Assembly: GCA_016195265.1 (NCBI GenBank)
Contig: JACPZW010000027.1
Coordinates: 1-64,000 of the forward strand
Direction: 5' to 3'
DNA: 64,000 nucleotides
Source of the DNA: Acidobacteriota bacterium
Lineage (GTDB): Bacteria > Acidobacteriota > Vicinamibacteria > Vicinamibacterales > CAVVIG01
Position numbers and translations under genes: made by a program
Shown here: positions 8,491-18,029 of the stretch, in pieces
Position numbering within the stretch: position 1 is the first letter of the stretch
Layout: every line of letters begins with the position of its first letter
Notes under the pieces: model-generated
Told to the model about the DNA's origin: nothing
Seen by the model: only the letters and a program-made list of their open reading frames with translations
Database searches by the model: none

Positions 8491-10986
8491 TCAGCGGTGA
8501 CGATTAAGTAACCCGGCAAACTCGGACGAGTCCTTGATCGCGGCCAGATCGTAGTCATTCTTCGCTTCCTCCGCCTTGAACCCGAGCGTCAGGGCGGTAT
8601 TCAGCGCGCTCAAGGCGGCGGGACGATCACCGATGAGCGCCGCGACGACGGCCCGCTTGTATTGCACTTCGGGATCGCGCGGAGCGAGCGATACGGCCTG
8701 CTCCGCATGATCGGTCGCGGCTTTGGCCATGCTGAGTTTGGCTTCGAACACGGCGGCGCGCGACATCGCTCTGCTGTCCGTGTTGTTCACGCGCAGCGCC
8801 GCGACAGCGCCATCGCGCGCAAGGCCGAACTCGCGAGCGGCATCTGCTTTTCTGTCGACACGCAGGTACGCGTCGCCCAGATTGCCGTGCAGCAGCGCCG
8901 ACCTCGCGTCAAGGCGCAACGCGCCCTCGTACGCGGTGACCGCATCGGGGAATCGTCCCAACCGGTAGTACGCCGTCCCAAGATTCGACAGCGCGAGCCC
9001 GGTCGGCGTGATCGCGATCGACCGATTGAGCACGTCGATGGCGCGCGTGAACTCGCCCATCTCCGCGTAGACCGCGCCCAGACTCGCGAACGTGCGCGCA
9101 TCGTTCGGCGCCATCTCGAGCGCGCGCTGGAGCGTCGCGGCCGCGTCCGGCAGCTTGCGGAGCCGGAAGTATATTTCTCCGAGCGTGTTGTAGTTGGTCC
9201 AGCGTCGCGGCCGGATCTCGACTGCGCGCTGCAGCTCGCCGATCGCCTCCTCGCCCTTGCCTTGCGCCGCCAGCACGCGTCCGAGGACGCGATGCGCGTC
9301 GTCGTTCGACGGTTGCAGCTCCAGCGCGCGGCGCAGTTGATCGACCGCGGCGTCGTTCTGGCCGAGACCCTGGTACACGGTCGCGACCGCCACTCTGGTC
9401 GCCGGCTGATTCGGGTCGAGCCTCAGGGCCGTCAGGCCCGCATCGAGCGCCTGCCGCGGCAGCGTTCCGTCATGCGTCACCTGATACCGCTGCCAGAGCG
9501 TGTCGGCAAGCCCCGCGTAGCCGAGCGCGAAATTCGGATCGCGCGCGACCGCCTGGCGGAAACTCGCAAGCGTCGCGCTGAAATCGGCATCGGACACCGC
9601 GCCGTCCAGCAGCGCCCGGCCCTGCCAGTACGCGGTCAGCGCGTCGACGCTGGCCGTCGCCGGCAGGGTAAGGTCCGCCGCCGCCCCGCCTTCGATCTGA
9701 TGCACCAGGGCTTCGGCCATCGTCCGCTGCAGCGTGAAGACCGCCGACGCGTTGTCTTCGTACGCGTCGCTCCACGCCACCGTCCCGTCCGGGCGGATCA
9801 CGCGCAGCGTGATCCGCAGGCGCTCGCCCGCCTGCTGCACGCTGCCGTCGACGACGAAGGACACGTCCAGATCGCGCGCCACTTTCCGGACGTCGGGCTC
9901 GGGCCCAACGGCGTCCTTCACTTCGCCGTGCGACAACACCGTCAGCGCCGGCATCTTCGACAGCGCCATCGTCAGCGTGTCGGCCACGCCGGTCGCCAGA
10001 TAACCCTTCGACGCATCGCCGCTGAGGTTCTGGAGCGGCAGAACCGCGACCGCGCGGCGCGTCGACGTCGCCGCGATCGGCGCTGGCGCCGCCCGCTGCC
10101 GGATCGCGACGCCCGCCCACGCGAGCAGCAACACGCCGGCCGCCACCGCCGCCGCGAGCGCCCACGGGCGGCGCGGACGCGCCGCGAGACCGGCGACATC
10201 GACCGTGGTACCCGCGAGCGCGTCCTCGAGCTCGCGCGCGGACTGAAAGCGATTGCGCGGATCGCGCTCGAGCGCGCGGGCGATCGTCGCACTGAGATCC
10301 GCCGGCACGTCCGGATTCAGCGACGCGGCGGCCGGCGCGGTGCCCGTGGACACCGCCACCGCGTACGCGACCGCATCATCGGACTGAAACGGACGCCGCC
10401 CGGTCGCCATCAGGAAGAGAACCACGCCGGCGCAATAGATGTCGGATCGCCCGTCGACGTCCTGCTTCAGCAGCTGCTCGGGGGACATGTAGACGAGCGT
10501 GCCGGGATTCCCGGCGAGGGTCGGCTCGCCCGCGGCGTGCTCGGTCGGCGCCTCCGGGCTGGCGGAGCGCGATGACGACAGCTTGGCGACGCCGAAATCG
10601 AGGACTTTGATCGAGCCGTCGCGCGCGACCTGGATGTTGGACGGCTTGAGATCGCGGTGAATGACGCCCTGCGCGTGCGCGGCCGCGAGCGCCGACGCGA
10701 GCTGCCGTCCCACGCGCCGCACGTCGTCGATCGGCATCCGCCCGCGCGCGAGCCGCGCCGAGAGCGTCTCGCCTTCGACGTACTCCATCACGATGAAGGT
10801 GCGGCCGTGCTCTTCGAGCACGTCGTAGACGCCGGCGATGTTGGGATGATTCAGGCGGGCCGCGGCGCGCGCCTCACGCAGGACGCGCGCGCGCACGTCG
10901 CCGGGCTGCGCCTCGACGGCGGTCAGGCACTTCAGCGCGACCTGGCGCTGCAGGCGCGGATCGTGGCCGAGCAACACCTCGCCCAT
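8491..10986 (-). CDS. Ser/Thr protein kinase with TPR repeats, N-terminus interrupted
   Basis: The open frame encodes 831 residues. Kinase residues visible are Lys19 (VALK), HRDLKPSN at 110-117 and DFG at 130-132. A membrane segment lies at about 258-280, followed by an FlgO/adenylate-cyclase-like domain (AVAVLPLQNLSGD) and many TPRs (about 440-800). The first ATG (10986) falls inside the Gly-rich loop GAGGMGEV. The same frame upstream reads L-G-E-S-T-V-G-P, then TAA (11019-11017), then HILAKLGAG, where a Tyr codon is normal at this point. A single TAC-to-TAA change would explain it. If real, the product lacks the first half of the nucleotide loop. It is in a five-gene minus-strand operon (15440 to 7975). 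Confidence 0.85.
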   Translation of the reverse strand: MGEVLLGHDPRLQRQVALKCLTAVEAQPGDVRARVLREARAAARLNHPNIAGVYDVLEEHGRTFIVMEYVEGETLSARLARGRMPIDDVRRVGRQLASALAAAHAQGVIHRDLKPSNIQVARDGSIKVLDFGVAKLSSSRSASPEAPTEHAAGEPTLAGNPGTLVYMSPEQLLKQDVDGRSDIYCAGVVLFLMATGRRPFQSDDAVAYAVAVSTGTAPAAASLNPDVPADLSATIARALERDPRNRFQSARELEDALAGTTVDVAGLAARPRRPWALAAAVAAGVLLLAWAGVAIRQRAAPAPIAATSTRRAVAVLPLQNLSGDASKGYLATGVADTLTMALSKMPALTVLSHGEVKDAVGPEPDVRKVARDLDVSFVVDGSVQQAGERLRITLRVIRPDGTVAWSDAYEDNASAVFTLQRTMAEALVHQIEGGAAADLTLPATASVDALTAYWQGRALLDGAVSDADFSATLASFRQAVARDPNFALGYAGLADTLWQRYQVTHDGTLPRQALDAGLTALRLDPNQPATRVAVATVYQGLGQNDAAVDQLRRALELQPSNDDAHRVLGRVLAAQGKGEEAIGELQRAVEIRPRRWTNYNTLGEIYFRLRKLPDAAATLQRALEMAPNDARTFASLGAVYAEMGEFTRAIDVLNRSIAITPTGLALSNLGTAYYRLGRFPDAVTAYEGALRLDARSALLHGNLGDAYLRVDRKADAAREFGLARDGAVAALRVNNTDSRAMSRAAVFEAKLSMAKAATDHAEQAVSLAPRDPEVQYKRAVVAALIGDRPAALSALNTALTLGFKAEEAKNDYDLAAIKDSSEFAGLLNRHR

Positions 10987-11097
10987 GCCACCAGCCCCGA
11001 GCTTGGCGAGGATGTGTTACGGCCCGACCGTCGATTCCCCCAAACGGACCGCCTTCCAGAGTCGTCGTGAACGGAAAGGGATCGGAGAATAGCGGTT

Positions 11098-12138
11098 TTA
11101 CCGGCGTGTTTCCAGTTGGTTCTTGATCGTTTTCAGGCTCTCTTCCAGTCCCCCGCGCGCGCGGCGTTCGACGATCGAACGCCGCAGCGCGCTCCATCCG
11201 CCTTTCAGCGCGTTCGCGCGAAACCGGTTGCCGTACACCAGGTAGAACGCATTCGGCGCGCCGGCGACGTCCGTCGCGATCGACAGCCCGAGCGACGCGT
11301 CCAGATACCGGCTCGAGTAGACGTCCTTCGTGGTCATCACGCACGTCTCCGGCGACGCGCACGCAATCGTCACGTGCGTCACGGTGATGAACGGCGACGC
11401 GCCAAACTTCTCCTTCGACCAGTAGAGAAAATCCTCCTCCGGGTCTGCGACATGATTCGACGGGTAGTTCTTCAGGTGATCCGGGAGATTGGGGATCAAC
11501 GCGCCGATCGACGGCGCGTTCCGGAGAATGCCTTCGAACTCGTCCACCGGGCGAATCGGCCGCGGCCCGTCGTCATACTGCAGGATCCGCCCCTCGCCGC
11601 CCGACAGGTACGCGGTCACGTCGTCGAGAAGCACCTGCTTGAACCAGGCCGCGCCACGCGCCTGGGCGTCCGGCGCGTGCGTGTCGATCTCATGCTCCAA
11701 ACGGCGGATCAAATCGGCGGACAGCCGCACCGAACAATCGCCGACCCGGCACTCGCGGACGTCGAAGTCGTCGTCGCTGATGGTCAGCGCGGCGATGTCC
11801 TCAAGCGACGGCGTCGCACTGAAGCGCCCGATCTGCAGGACGTTGGGATCGCGCTTGAACCGGACGATGTCACGGACGCGCTCGAGGAATAACGCCTTCG
11901 GCGCATTGACCCGCACCGCCCCGACGACGGCGATCTCGCCCGGCACGGACGTCTCGATGCCGTGCTTCACGATGCGGCCGCGCTGGAGATCGGCGAGCTC
12001 GGCGTTCGAGAACCGCAGTTGGCGCGTGAGTACGTCGCGCACGTCCGGCGAGAGGCCCGTCGCCGGGGCCTGCGCGAGCGCGGCCACCGCGGCCGCTGCC
12101 ACCGGAACCACCAGCGCGCGCGACGGCCACGCCATCAT
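11098..12138 (-). CDS. Conserved secreted protein of unknown function
   Basis: The product has 346 residues with a signal peptide (about 1-23). No domain is recognised with confidence. It contains a Cys pair (ECRVGDC) and a later pair in IACASPETC, and the second half is rich in aromatic and hydrophobic strands, consistent with a START- or lipid-binding-like fold, which is only a guess. The start overlaps the stop of the M28 peptidase gene by 4 bp (ATGA), so they are translationally coupled. Bases 11020-11097 downstream hold the lost start of the kinase gene. Confidence 0.75.
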   Translation of the reverse strand: MMAWPSRALVVPVAAAAVAALAQAPATGLSPDVRDVLTRQLRFSNAELADLQRGRIVKHGIETSVPGEIAVVGAVRVNAPKALFLERVRDIVRFKRDPNVLQIGRFSATPSLEDIAALTISDDDFDVRECRVGDCSVRLSADLIRRLEHEIDTHAPDAQARGAAWFKQVLLDDVTAYLSGGEGRILQYDDGPRPIRPVDEFEGILRNAPSIGALIPNLPDHLKNYPSNHVADPEEDFLYWSKEKFGASPFITVTHVTIACASPETCVMTTKDVYSSRYLDASLGLSIATDVAGAPNAFYLVYGNRFRANALKGGWSALRRSIVERRARGGLEESLKTIKNQLETRR

Positions 12139-14219
12139 CGCTTGAAGCTGATCGCGCCGGCTTTGGCCAGCAGATCGAGATACTCGGCCACGGCCTTGAG
12201 ATCGACCGGCGCGAACTCCGCGCTGACTGCGTCGCGGATCTCGCTGACGCTGCGCGCGCCGTCGATGAAATTCACGATCTCGTACGTGACGTCGTCGCTC
12301 CGTGGCACCCGCGCAATCGCGAGCATCGGCGCGGCCGATCCCGCCTTCTCGACGAGCCAGTCGCCGCGCGGATCCAGCGGACCCTTGACCGACGCCGTGC
12401 GCACCGGCACGCGGGCGTCGGCGGCCGGCTGACGGAATCCGGCGCGGGCAAGCGCCGCCGCGTCATCCGGCGCCATGAACGTCATCAGCAGCGCCCGGCC
12501 GGCGTCGGCCAGCCCCGCGCTCAGCCGATCGAGATGCGGGGACGCGTCCACGCGCAGAAAGCGCGAGACCGACCGGAGGCGCCGCTGCTCCCGCAGGACC
12601 GCCTGCGAGACCAGAATCGCCGCCTCCGTCCCTCGTGCGCGATCCGCCGCCATCGCAATCGCCCGCCGGCCGTCTTCGGCCAGTCGCGCGTGCGCGTTCG
12701 CGTAGCTCAGCGCGACGAGCGACTCGCCGCGATCCGGCATCGTCGCCAGGTAGTAGCCGCTCGCCGCCGCGATGAAGGCCGACCGCTTGATCTTGGTCGG
12801 CTCGATGTTGTCCGGCAGATCGCCGGTCGTGTGGATGTAGATGTCCGGGTGATCGCGCAGGTAAATCGACGGGATGCCGAACCCGCCTTCCTGGTAGATC
12901 CAGTGATCGCTGCCGCTTTCGTACGGCGTGATGTCGGCCCAGAACGCGTCCTTCGACCCGCCCTGCGATCGAACGGCGTGCGACATGTCGCCCTCGGCGG
13001 CCGCGCGGAACGCGCCGTCGATGACGTAGCGGCCGAACGTCTCTTCCACGTCGTCGGTGACCGTCGCGATTGACCACGGCGACCGCGTGACGTGGAGGAT
13101 CGACTTGGTGATGAACGGATCCGCGCCGACCATGTCGAGGTGCACTGCGGCGCGAATCCTCGCCGCGAGGTCCGGGTACTTCGCGAGATACGCGATCGTG
13201 CCGGTCATCTCGGACGGCCAGACGAACCGGATCGTCCGGACGGGCGGCGGAATGCGCTTCGCGTCGACGAGGGTCTTGAGCGTCCTGGCGATCTCGAGCG
13301 TCGCCGCGCAACCGCTCGCGTTGTCGTTCGCGCCGGGCTTCTCGTGATCCAGGTGGCAGCTGAAGACGATGTCTCCGGTGGACGCGTCGGTGCCGGGAAT
13401 CGTGGCGACGAGCGTCTCGTACGGCAGCGCGTCGTCGTTGCGGGCGCGGACGAGGGCGTGGAGCGTGATCGTTTCGCCGCGGCCGAGGCGCTGCTGCAGG
13501 GCGCGGGCATCGCGCAGCGAGATCATGATCGCGAACGTGTTGCGCCGGCCGCGCGCGTCGAGGTGGCCCCAGCGGATCAGATCCTGATCGTCGCGCCACC
13601 ACGCGCTCACCTGATTTGCGTTGTAGCTGACGAGTCCGAGGGCGCCGCGCTGCTCGACCGCCTCGCGGTGACAGGCCGACGGCGCCGCGTCGCACAGCAC
13701 GAGCTTGCCGCGCACGTCCTTCCCGTCATAGTCGCGGGCCTGCGCGCCGCTGCCGGCGTCCACCAGCTCCGCCGTCACGTCGGCGCTCTCGCTGTTGTCG
13801 GCGACCGCGAGCCGGACGTCGTCATAGGAAATAATCCGGCGAGGCTGCGGCGTCACTTCGTCCAGGGACCCGCCGTCCACGCGCCAGCCGCGATTGCCGT
13901 GCAGCGTCCCGAAATACGCCGTGCCGTCGCCGGGGAACGTCTCCACGTGCACATCACTCAGCCCGAAGGCCGTCGCCCGGCCCTGCACGTACGCGATCGC
14001 GTCGTGAAATCCCGGAGACGCCGGCACGCGATGGAGCTGCGTCAGGCGGGAGACGTGGTCCTTCGCCGCGACGCCGGACAATTCCTGATCGAGCGCCGTC
14101 AAGACCGCGCGATCGAGCAGCGTCTCCGCGGGCAGCTTCGGGGCTGGTTGGGCGGCCACCGAGACGGCGATCACCGCGGCGAGCAAGGCGACGATGACGA
14201 TCGGCACGCGTGAGGTCAT
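12135..14219 (-). CDS. Secreted M28 family metallopeptidase with PA-like domain
   Basis: This 694-residue zinc aminopeptidase is exported by a signal peptide (about 1-23, ending VAAQP). Residues ~125-220 resemble a protease-associated domain. The M28 core has the zinc ligand motif CHLDHEKPGANDNASG (H-x-D and downstream D), a later catalytic-zone acid in PSEMTG and a zinc-ligand Asp in HLDMVGADP. A C-terminal helical extension of ~250 residues is of unknown role. It likely releases N-terminal amino acids from peptides in the periplasm, alongside the S9 and S15-like enzymes nearby. It is the second gene of the operon, 9 bp after the glycosyltransferase. Confidence 0.9.
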   Translation of the reverse strand: MTSRVPIVIVALLAAVIAVSVAAQPAPKLPAETLLDRAVLTALDQELSGVAAKDHVSRLTQLHRVPASPGFHDAIAYVQGRATAFGLSDVHVETFPGDGTAYFGTLHGNRGWRVDGGSLDEVTPQPRRIISYDDVRLAVADNSESADVTAELVDAGSGAQARDYDGKDVRGKLVLCDAAPSACHREAVEQRGALGLVSYNANQVSAWWRDDQDLIRWGHLDARGRRNTFAIMISLRDARALQQRLGRGETITLHALVRARNDDALPYETLVATIPGTDASTGDIVFSCHLDHEKPGANDNASGCAATLEIARTLKTLVDAKRIPPPVRTIRFVWPSEMTGTIAYLAKYPDLAARIRAAVHLDMVGADPFITKSILHVTRSPWSIATVTDDVEETFGRYVIDGAFRAAAEGDMSHAVRSQGGSKDAFWADITPYESGSDHWIYQEGGFGIPSIYLRDHPDIYIHTTGDLPDNIEPTKIKRSAFIAAASGYYLATMPDRGESLVALSYANAHARLAEDGRRAIAMAADRARGTEAAILVSQAVLREQRRLRSVSRFLRVDASPHLDRLSAGLADAGRALLMTFMAPDDAAALARAGFRQPAADARVPVRTASVKGPLDPRGDWLVEKAGSAAPMLAIARVPRSDDVTYEIVNFIDGARSVSEIRDAVSAEFAPVDLKAVAEYLDLLAKAGAISFKR

Positions 14220-14228
14220 ACCGAAAGT

Positions 14229-15440
14229 CTAGGCGAGCGACTCGATGTAATCCACTGCGGCGCTCACGCCGTTGCGCGCCGCAATCGCCGGCCCGAGGCC
14301 CGCCGCGCGGCCGCGCACGCGCGGATCGTTGAGCGCGGTGTCGAGGCGATCGGCCACGATGTCCGCCGTCACGAGCTCGACCGGCATCGGCCGAGGGCCA
14401 AGTCCGAGCGCGGCGACGCGATGGCCCCAGTAGTACTGATCGAGGAGATGCGGCAGGATCACCTGCGGCACGCCCGCCCGCGCGACGGCCGTCGTCGTGC
14501 CGGCGCCGCCGTGGTGAATCGCGGCGGCGACGCGCGGCAGGACGAGATGATGCGGAACGCTCTCGACGGCGAGCACGTCATCACCCTCCGCGACATGCCG
14601 ATCGAACGCCGCCCAGCCACCCGCGAGAATCGCGCCGCGCCCGACCGCCCGCACCGCGGCAAGTGTGAGCTCTGCCAGCGCGGTCCCGCGCGTCGGAATC
14701 ATGCTGCCGAACCCGATGTACACCGGCGGCGGGTCGAGCGTGAGAAAGGCGTCCACGTGCGGATCGATATCGTCGCCGCCGTCGAGAATCCATGCGTCGG
14801 TGCCGATGGCGGCCTTAGGCCGATCGTCCGGCAGCGGCGCCAGGTCCGGATCGGCGGCGACGATCACCGGACCGTTTATCAACTGACTCAGCGGATCGTG
14901 AATCGGGCGCAGGCCGAGCCGCGCGCGGCCGCGATTCATGGCGGACCTCAGCAGCAGGTCGGCGGCCGGACCGCCGGCTTGCCAGAGCAAGCGGTTTACC
15001 CACCGCGGCAGCGTCTGCGTCCGGAAGGCCGGCGGCGGTATCTCGCTGCTCGGGATGGCGCACGGGCAGAAGACGGCCGTCACGTACGGAACGTCGCGCC
15101 ATTCGGCGACGGAGGCCGCCGGGATCTGCGCCCCGGCGCCGACGATCACGTCGGCGGTCGCGCTCGCTCCGGCGACCGCGTCGAACAGCGGCGCGAGCGT
15201 GTCGATCAACTGGCGCGTGAGCCAGCGGACCGAATGCGGATCGGCGCCGTTCGATCGCATGATGGCCTCGAGATCGACGCCGTTCGGTTCGGCCTGGAAG
15301 CCGTGGCGGCGGATCGACGCGACCGAATTCGTCGGCGCGACGAACTTCGCCTCGTGACCGCGCGCGCGCAACGCGACGGCCAGCGCGATCGCCGGTTGGA
15401 CGTCGCCGCGCGTGCCGTGAGGCGCGAGGAGGATCTTCAC
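14229..15440 (-). CDS. UDP-glycosyltransferase-like (GT1/MGT family)
   Basis: This glycosyltransferase of about 403 residues has a GT-B fold. The N-terminus KILLAPHGTRGDVQP is characteristic, and the C-terminal nucleotide-sugar site HHGGAGTTTA followed by PHLLDQYYWG matches GT1 enzymes that glycosylate lipids, sterols or macrolides. I chose GTG at 15440 because it places this motif at the N-terminus; the frame extends upstream to 15482 through a palindromic repeat. It is the first gene of the operon running to 7975 and is divergent from the MFS gene. The acceptor is unknown. Confidence 0.88.
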   Translation of the reverse strand: MKILLAPHGTRGDVQPAIALAVALRARGHEAKFVAPTNSVASIRRHGFQAEPNGVDLEAIMRSNGADPHSVRWLTRQLIDTLAPLFDAVAGASATADVIVGAGAQIPAASVAEWRDVPYVTAVFCPCAIPSSEIPPPAFRTQTLPRWVNRLLWQAGGPAADLLLRSAMNRGRARLGLRPIHDPLSQLINGPVIVAADPDLAPLPDDRPKAAIGTDAWILDGGDDIDPHVDAFLTLDPPPVYIGFGSMIPTRGTALAELTLAAVRAVGRGAILAGGWAAFDRHVAEGDDVLAVESVPHHLVLPRVAAAIHHGGAGTTTAVARAGVPQVILPHLLDQYYWGHRVAALGLGPRPMPVELVTADIVADRLDTALNDPRVRGRAAGLGPAIAARNGVSAAVDYIESLA

Positions 15441-15451
15441 TGATGAGTGGT

Positions 15452-15489
15452 GTCCGCCTTTAGGCGGACCGCGAGCGCGCAAGTATACT
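15452..15489 (+). promoter_or_regulatory. Divergent promoter region with palindrome
   Basis: TATACT (15484-15489) is a good -10 element for the MFS gene, with transcription likely starting only a few bases before its ATG (15502). The palindrome GTCCGCC-TTTA-GGCGGAC (15452-15469) covers the place of the -35. The same palindrome occurs inside the tolC-like gene, so it is more likely a dispersed repeat than a dedicated operator. Confidence 0.45.
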
Positions 15490-15501
15490 CACGCGGTCAT
15501 C

Positions 15502-16782
15502 ATGACCGCTTCGCTGACGCCACTCACGACCAATCAGATCCGCGGCTTCTGGGCCGCCTGGGGCGGCTGGGCCCTCGACGGCATGGATTCGTTCATCTAC
15601 TCGCTGGTGCTCGCGCCGGCGCTGGCCGAGCTGCTGCCGCGCTCGGGGATCGCCGCCACGGCGGGCAACGTCGGCTTCTACGGCAGCGTCCTGTTCGCGC
15701 TGTTCCTCATCGGCTGGGGCCTGTCGATGACGTGGGGGCCGATCGCGGATCGCTTCGGCCGCGTGCGGACGCTCACGCTCACGATCCTCTGCTACTCGCT
15801 CTTCACGTTCCTGTGCGGCCTCACGACCAATCTCTGGCAGCTGGCCGCGTGCCGGCTTCTCGCCGGCATTGGCATCGGCGGCGAGTGGTTCATCGGCGCG
15901 ACGTTCGTCGCCGAAGAGTGGCCGGAGGATCGGCGGAAGGCCGGCGCCGGCTACATGCACACCGGCTACTACTTCGGCTTCTTTCTCGCGGCGCTGGCGA
16001 ACTACATCGTCGGAGCCCGTTACGGCTGGCGCTGGATGTTCGTGGTCGGCGGCACGCCGGCGCTGCTCGTCACGTTCATTCGCTACGGCGTCCATGAGTC
16101 AGCCGCGTGGCGCGAACGGATTGGCGAGCGCCGTCGCCCTGCGTTAACCGAAGCCTTTGCGAGGATCTTCTCGTCCACGTACGCGCGGCGGACGGTGCTC
16201 AACTCGGTGTACCTGCTCGTGTCGATCATCGGGTTGTGGGCCGGGTCGGTCTACGTGCCGACGTCGGTGCGCGAGATCGCCGTGAGAGAGGGTTACGGCG
16301 CCAACGCCGCGAAACTCGCGTCCTACGGCACGATGGTCCTGTCGATCGGAACGATCCTCGGGTGCCTCGTGTTGCCCACCATCGCCGACCGGCTGGGCCG
16401 CCGGCTGACGCTCGCGCTGTACTTCATCGTGATGTTCTTCTCGGTGTCGGTCGGATTCGGCTACGTGTTCTATCTGTCGTCGAACGCGCTGGCGTGGTTC
16501 TTCGTCGTGCTGTTCTTCCTCGGCCTGGGCGGCGCGAACTTCGCGATGTACACGCTCTGGCTGCCCGAGCAGTACTCGACCGAATGCCGCGCGAGCGCGT
16601 TCGCGTTCGCCACGTCGGTCGGCCGGTTCATCGGCGCCGGCATTACCTTCCTCGTCGGGGCAGGCGTCTCGTACTTCCACACGATCGGCACGCCGGTGGC
16701 GATCACGTCAGTCGCCTTCATCGTCGGATTGCTGCTGCTGCCCTTCGGTGAAGAAACGCGCGGTCAGTCGCTGCCGACGTAG
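15502..16782 (+). CDS. MFS transporter, sugar/aromatic acid:H+ symporter type
   Basis: The product has 426 residues with about 12 membrane segments. Between TM2 and TM3 it has the MFS motif A (GPIADRFGRVRT, about residues 80-91), repeated in degenerate form in the second half (PTIADRLGRRLT). GGEWFIGATFVAEEW is typical of the SP/AAHS branches that carry sialate, aromatic acids or other organic acids. Substrate cannot be fixed from the sequence. It is transcribed alone; the gap to the modC stop holds a tandem CCAGCCACC word repeat. Confidence 0.88.
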   Translation: MTASLTPLTTNQIRGFWAAWGGWALDGMDSFIYSLVLAPALAELLPRSGIAATAGNVGFYGSVLFALFLIGWGLSMTWGPIADRFGRVRTLTLTILCYSLFTFLCGLTTNLWQLAACRLLAGIGIGGEWFIGATFVAEEWPEDRRKAGAGYMHTGYYFGFFLAALANYIVGARYGWRWMFVVGGTPALLVTFIRYGVHESAAWRERIGERRRPALTEAFARIFSSTYARRTVLNSVYLLVSIIGLWAGSVYVPTSVREIAVREGYGANAAKLASYGTMVLSIGTILGCLVLPTIADRLGRRLTLALYFIVMFFSVSVGFGYVFYLSSNALAWFFVVLFFLGLGGANFAMYTLWLPEQYSTECRASAFAFATSVGRFIGAGITFLVGAGVSYFHTIGTPVAITSVAFIVGLLLLPFGEETRGQSLPT

Positions 16783-16817
16783 GCCTGGTCTTTCTCCAGC
16801 CACCAGTCACCAGCCAC

Positions 16818-18029
16818 CTACGATCGAGCAACGAGATGCACGTTCGTCGCCTTGATCGCGGCCGTCACCTGCGATCCCGCGGTCAGGTTCAATTCCTCGC
16901 GCGACCGGCGCGTGATCAGCGCGTCCAGCGGAAACCCGCAGTCGAGCGACACACGATCGACAGGCCCTTCCGCGTTGATGCTGACGACCCGCGCCTCGAG
17001 ATGATTGCGGGCGCTCGCGTGCGTCGAGAGCTGCATGCCGAGGGTCACGTCTTCCGCGCGGATGCACGCGTAGACCTCGGTGCCCGGCGCCAGCGCATCG
17101 CGCTCGGCCACTTGCAGCACGACATCACGGCCGCCTGTCGCACCGACGACCACGTCCAGCAATCCGCCCGAGGCCGTCAGCACGCGCGCGGGCAGGACGG
17201 CTTCGACGCCGAGCGACGCGGCGACGTCGACGTCGGCCGGGTGACTGAACACGTCGCGAACCGGGCCGATTTGGCGGACCCGACCGCCGATCACGACGAC
17301 GGCGGTGTCGCCTATGGCCAGCGCCTCCGTGCGATCGTGTGTGATGAGGATCGCCGGCGTCCCCGTGCGATGCAGCAGGGCGCGGACGTCACGGCGCAGG
17401 CGCGCCCGCGTCGGCATGTCGAGGGCGGCAAACGGCTCGTCGAGCAGCAGCAGCCGCGGTCCAGGCGCGAGCGCGCGCGCCAGCGCGACCCGCTGCGCTT
17501 CCCCGCCCGACAACTCGCGCGGATGGCGGTGTTCGAGATCCCGAAGGCCAAGCAGCGCGGCAATTTCTTCAATAGGGTCCGACCCCGGTCCGACCCCGAA
17601 GCGGATGTTGTCCCGGACGGTAAGATGCGGAAAGAGCGTTGGCTCCTGGAAGACGAGGCCGATGCGACGCGCTTGCGGCGGACGCCAGACGGCCGCAGCC
17701 ACGTCGCACCACACGTCGTCGTCGAGCCGGATCGTGCCCGCGTCGGGCCGCTCGAGTCCCGCCATCTGGCGCAGGATCGTCGTCTTGCCGGCGCCCGACG
17801 GACCGAACAGCACGCAGATCGACCCCGGCGCCAGCGCGACGTCCATCACGGCGGACAGCTGGAACCCGCTCGCGAACCGCCGCGCGACGTTGACGTGTAC
17901 GGCGAGTCCTTTCGGACTCGCCTGGGGCGGTAGGCCGGGTCCTTCCGCCGTCGCGGAAGGCTCCGGCGGACCGCCGTAGCCTTGGCGGAGGCGGTTTGGA
18001 CCCGCCTTCAGTGACGCGGCTTTATCCAT
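16818..18029 (-). CDS. modC: Molybdate ABC transporter ATPase ModC with repeat-derived N-terminus
   Basis: This ATPase energises molybdate import. It has Walker A GPSGAGKTT, signature LSGGEAQRVALARAL, Walker B LLLLDEPFAALD and the H-loop ITHDRTEA. The last ~65 residues form the TOBE/mop domain that binds oxyanion (KATNVHLVARS end). The ATG at 18029 overlaps the end of modB by 22 bp. The first ~40 residues are low-complexity (RLRQGYGG, ASPKGLA) and are encoded by a block of palindromes (17901-18006); family homology starts at VNVARRF. An internal start cannot be excluded. 403 residues as called. Confidence 0.92.
   Translation of the reverse strand: MDKAASLKAGPNRLRQGYGGPPEPSATAEGPGLPPQASPKGLAVHVNVARRFASGFQLSAVMDVALAPGSICVLFGPSGAGKTTILRQMAGLERPDAGTIRLDDDVWCDVAAAVWRPPQARRIGLVFQEPTLFPHLTVRDNIRFGVGPGSDPIEEIAALLGLRDLEHRHPRELSGGEAQRVALARALAPGPRLLLLDEPFAALDMPTRARLRRDVRALLHRTGTPAILITHDRTEALAIGDTAVVVIGGRVRQIGPVRDVFSHPADVDVAASLGVEAVLPARVLTASGGLLDVVVGATGGRDVVLQVAERDALAPGTEVYACIRAEDVTLGMQLSTHASARNHLEARVVSINAEGPVDRVSLDCGFPLDALITRRSREELNLTAGSQVTAAIKATNVHLVARS
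17901..18006. repeat. Palindrome block inside modC 5' end
   Basis: GGCGAGTCC-TTTC-GGACTCGCC (17901-17922) is followed by nested inverted words ending in GGACCCGCC near 18006. It is read in frame as the N-terminus of ModC and belongs to the same GGGTCC/GGACCC family as the copies in hisH and the efflux permease. Confidence 0.75.

Noticed and set aside
14229-15482. Longer start of the glycosyltransferase at 15482
   Set aside because: The extra 14 residues are encoded by a dispersed palindrome and precede the conserved KILLAPHGTRGDVQP N-terminus.
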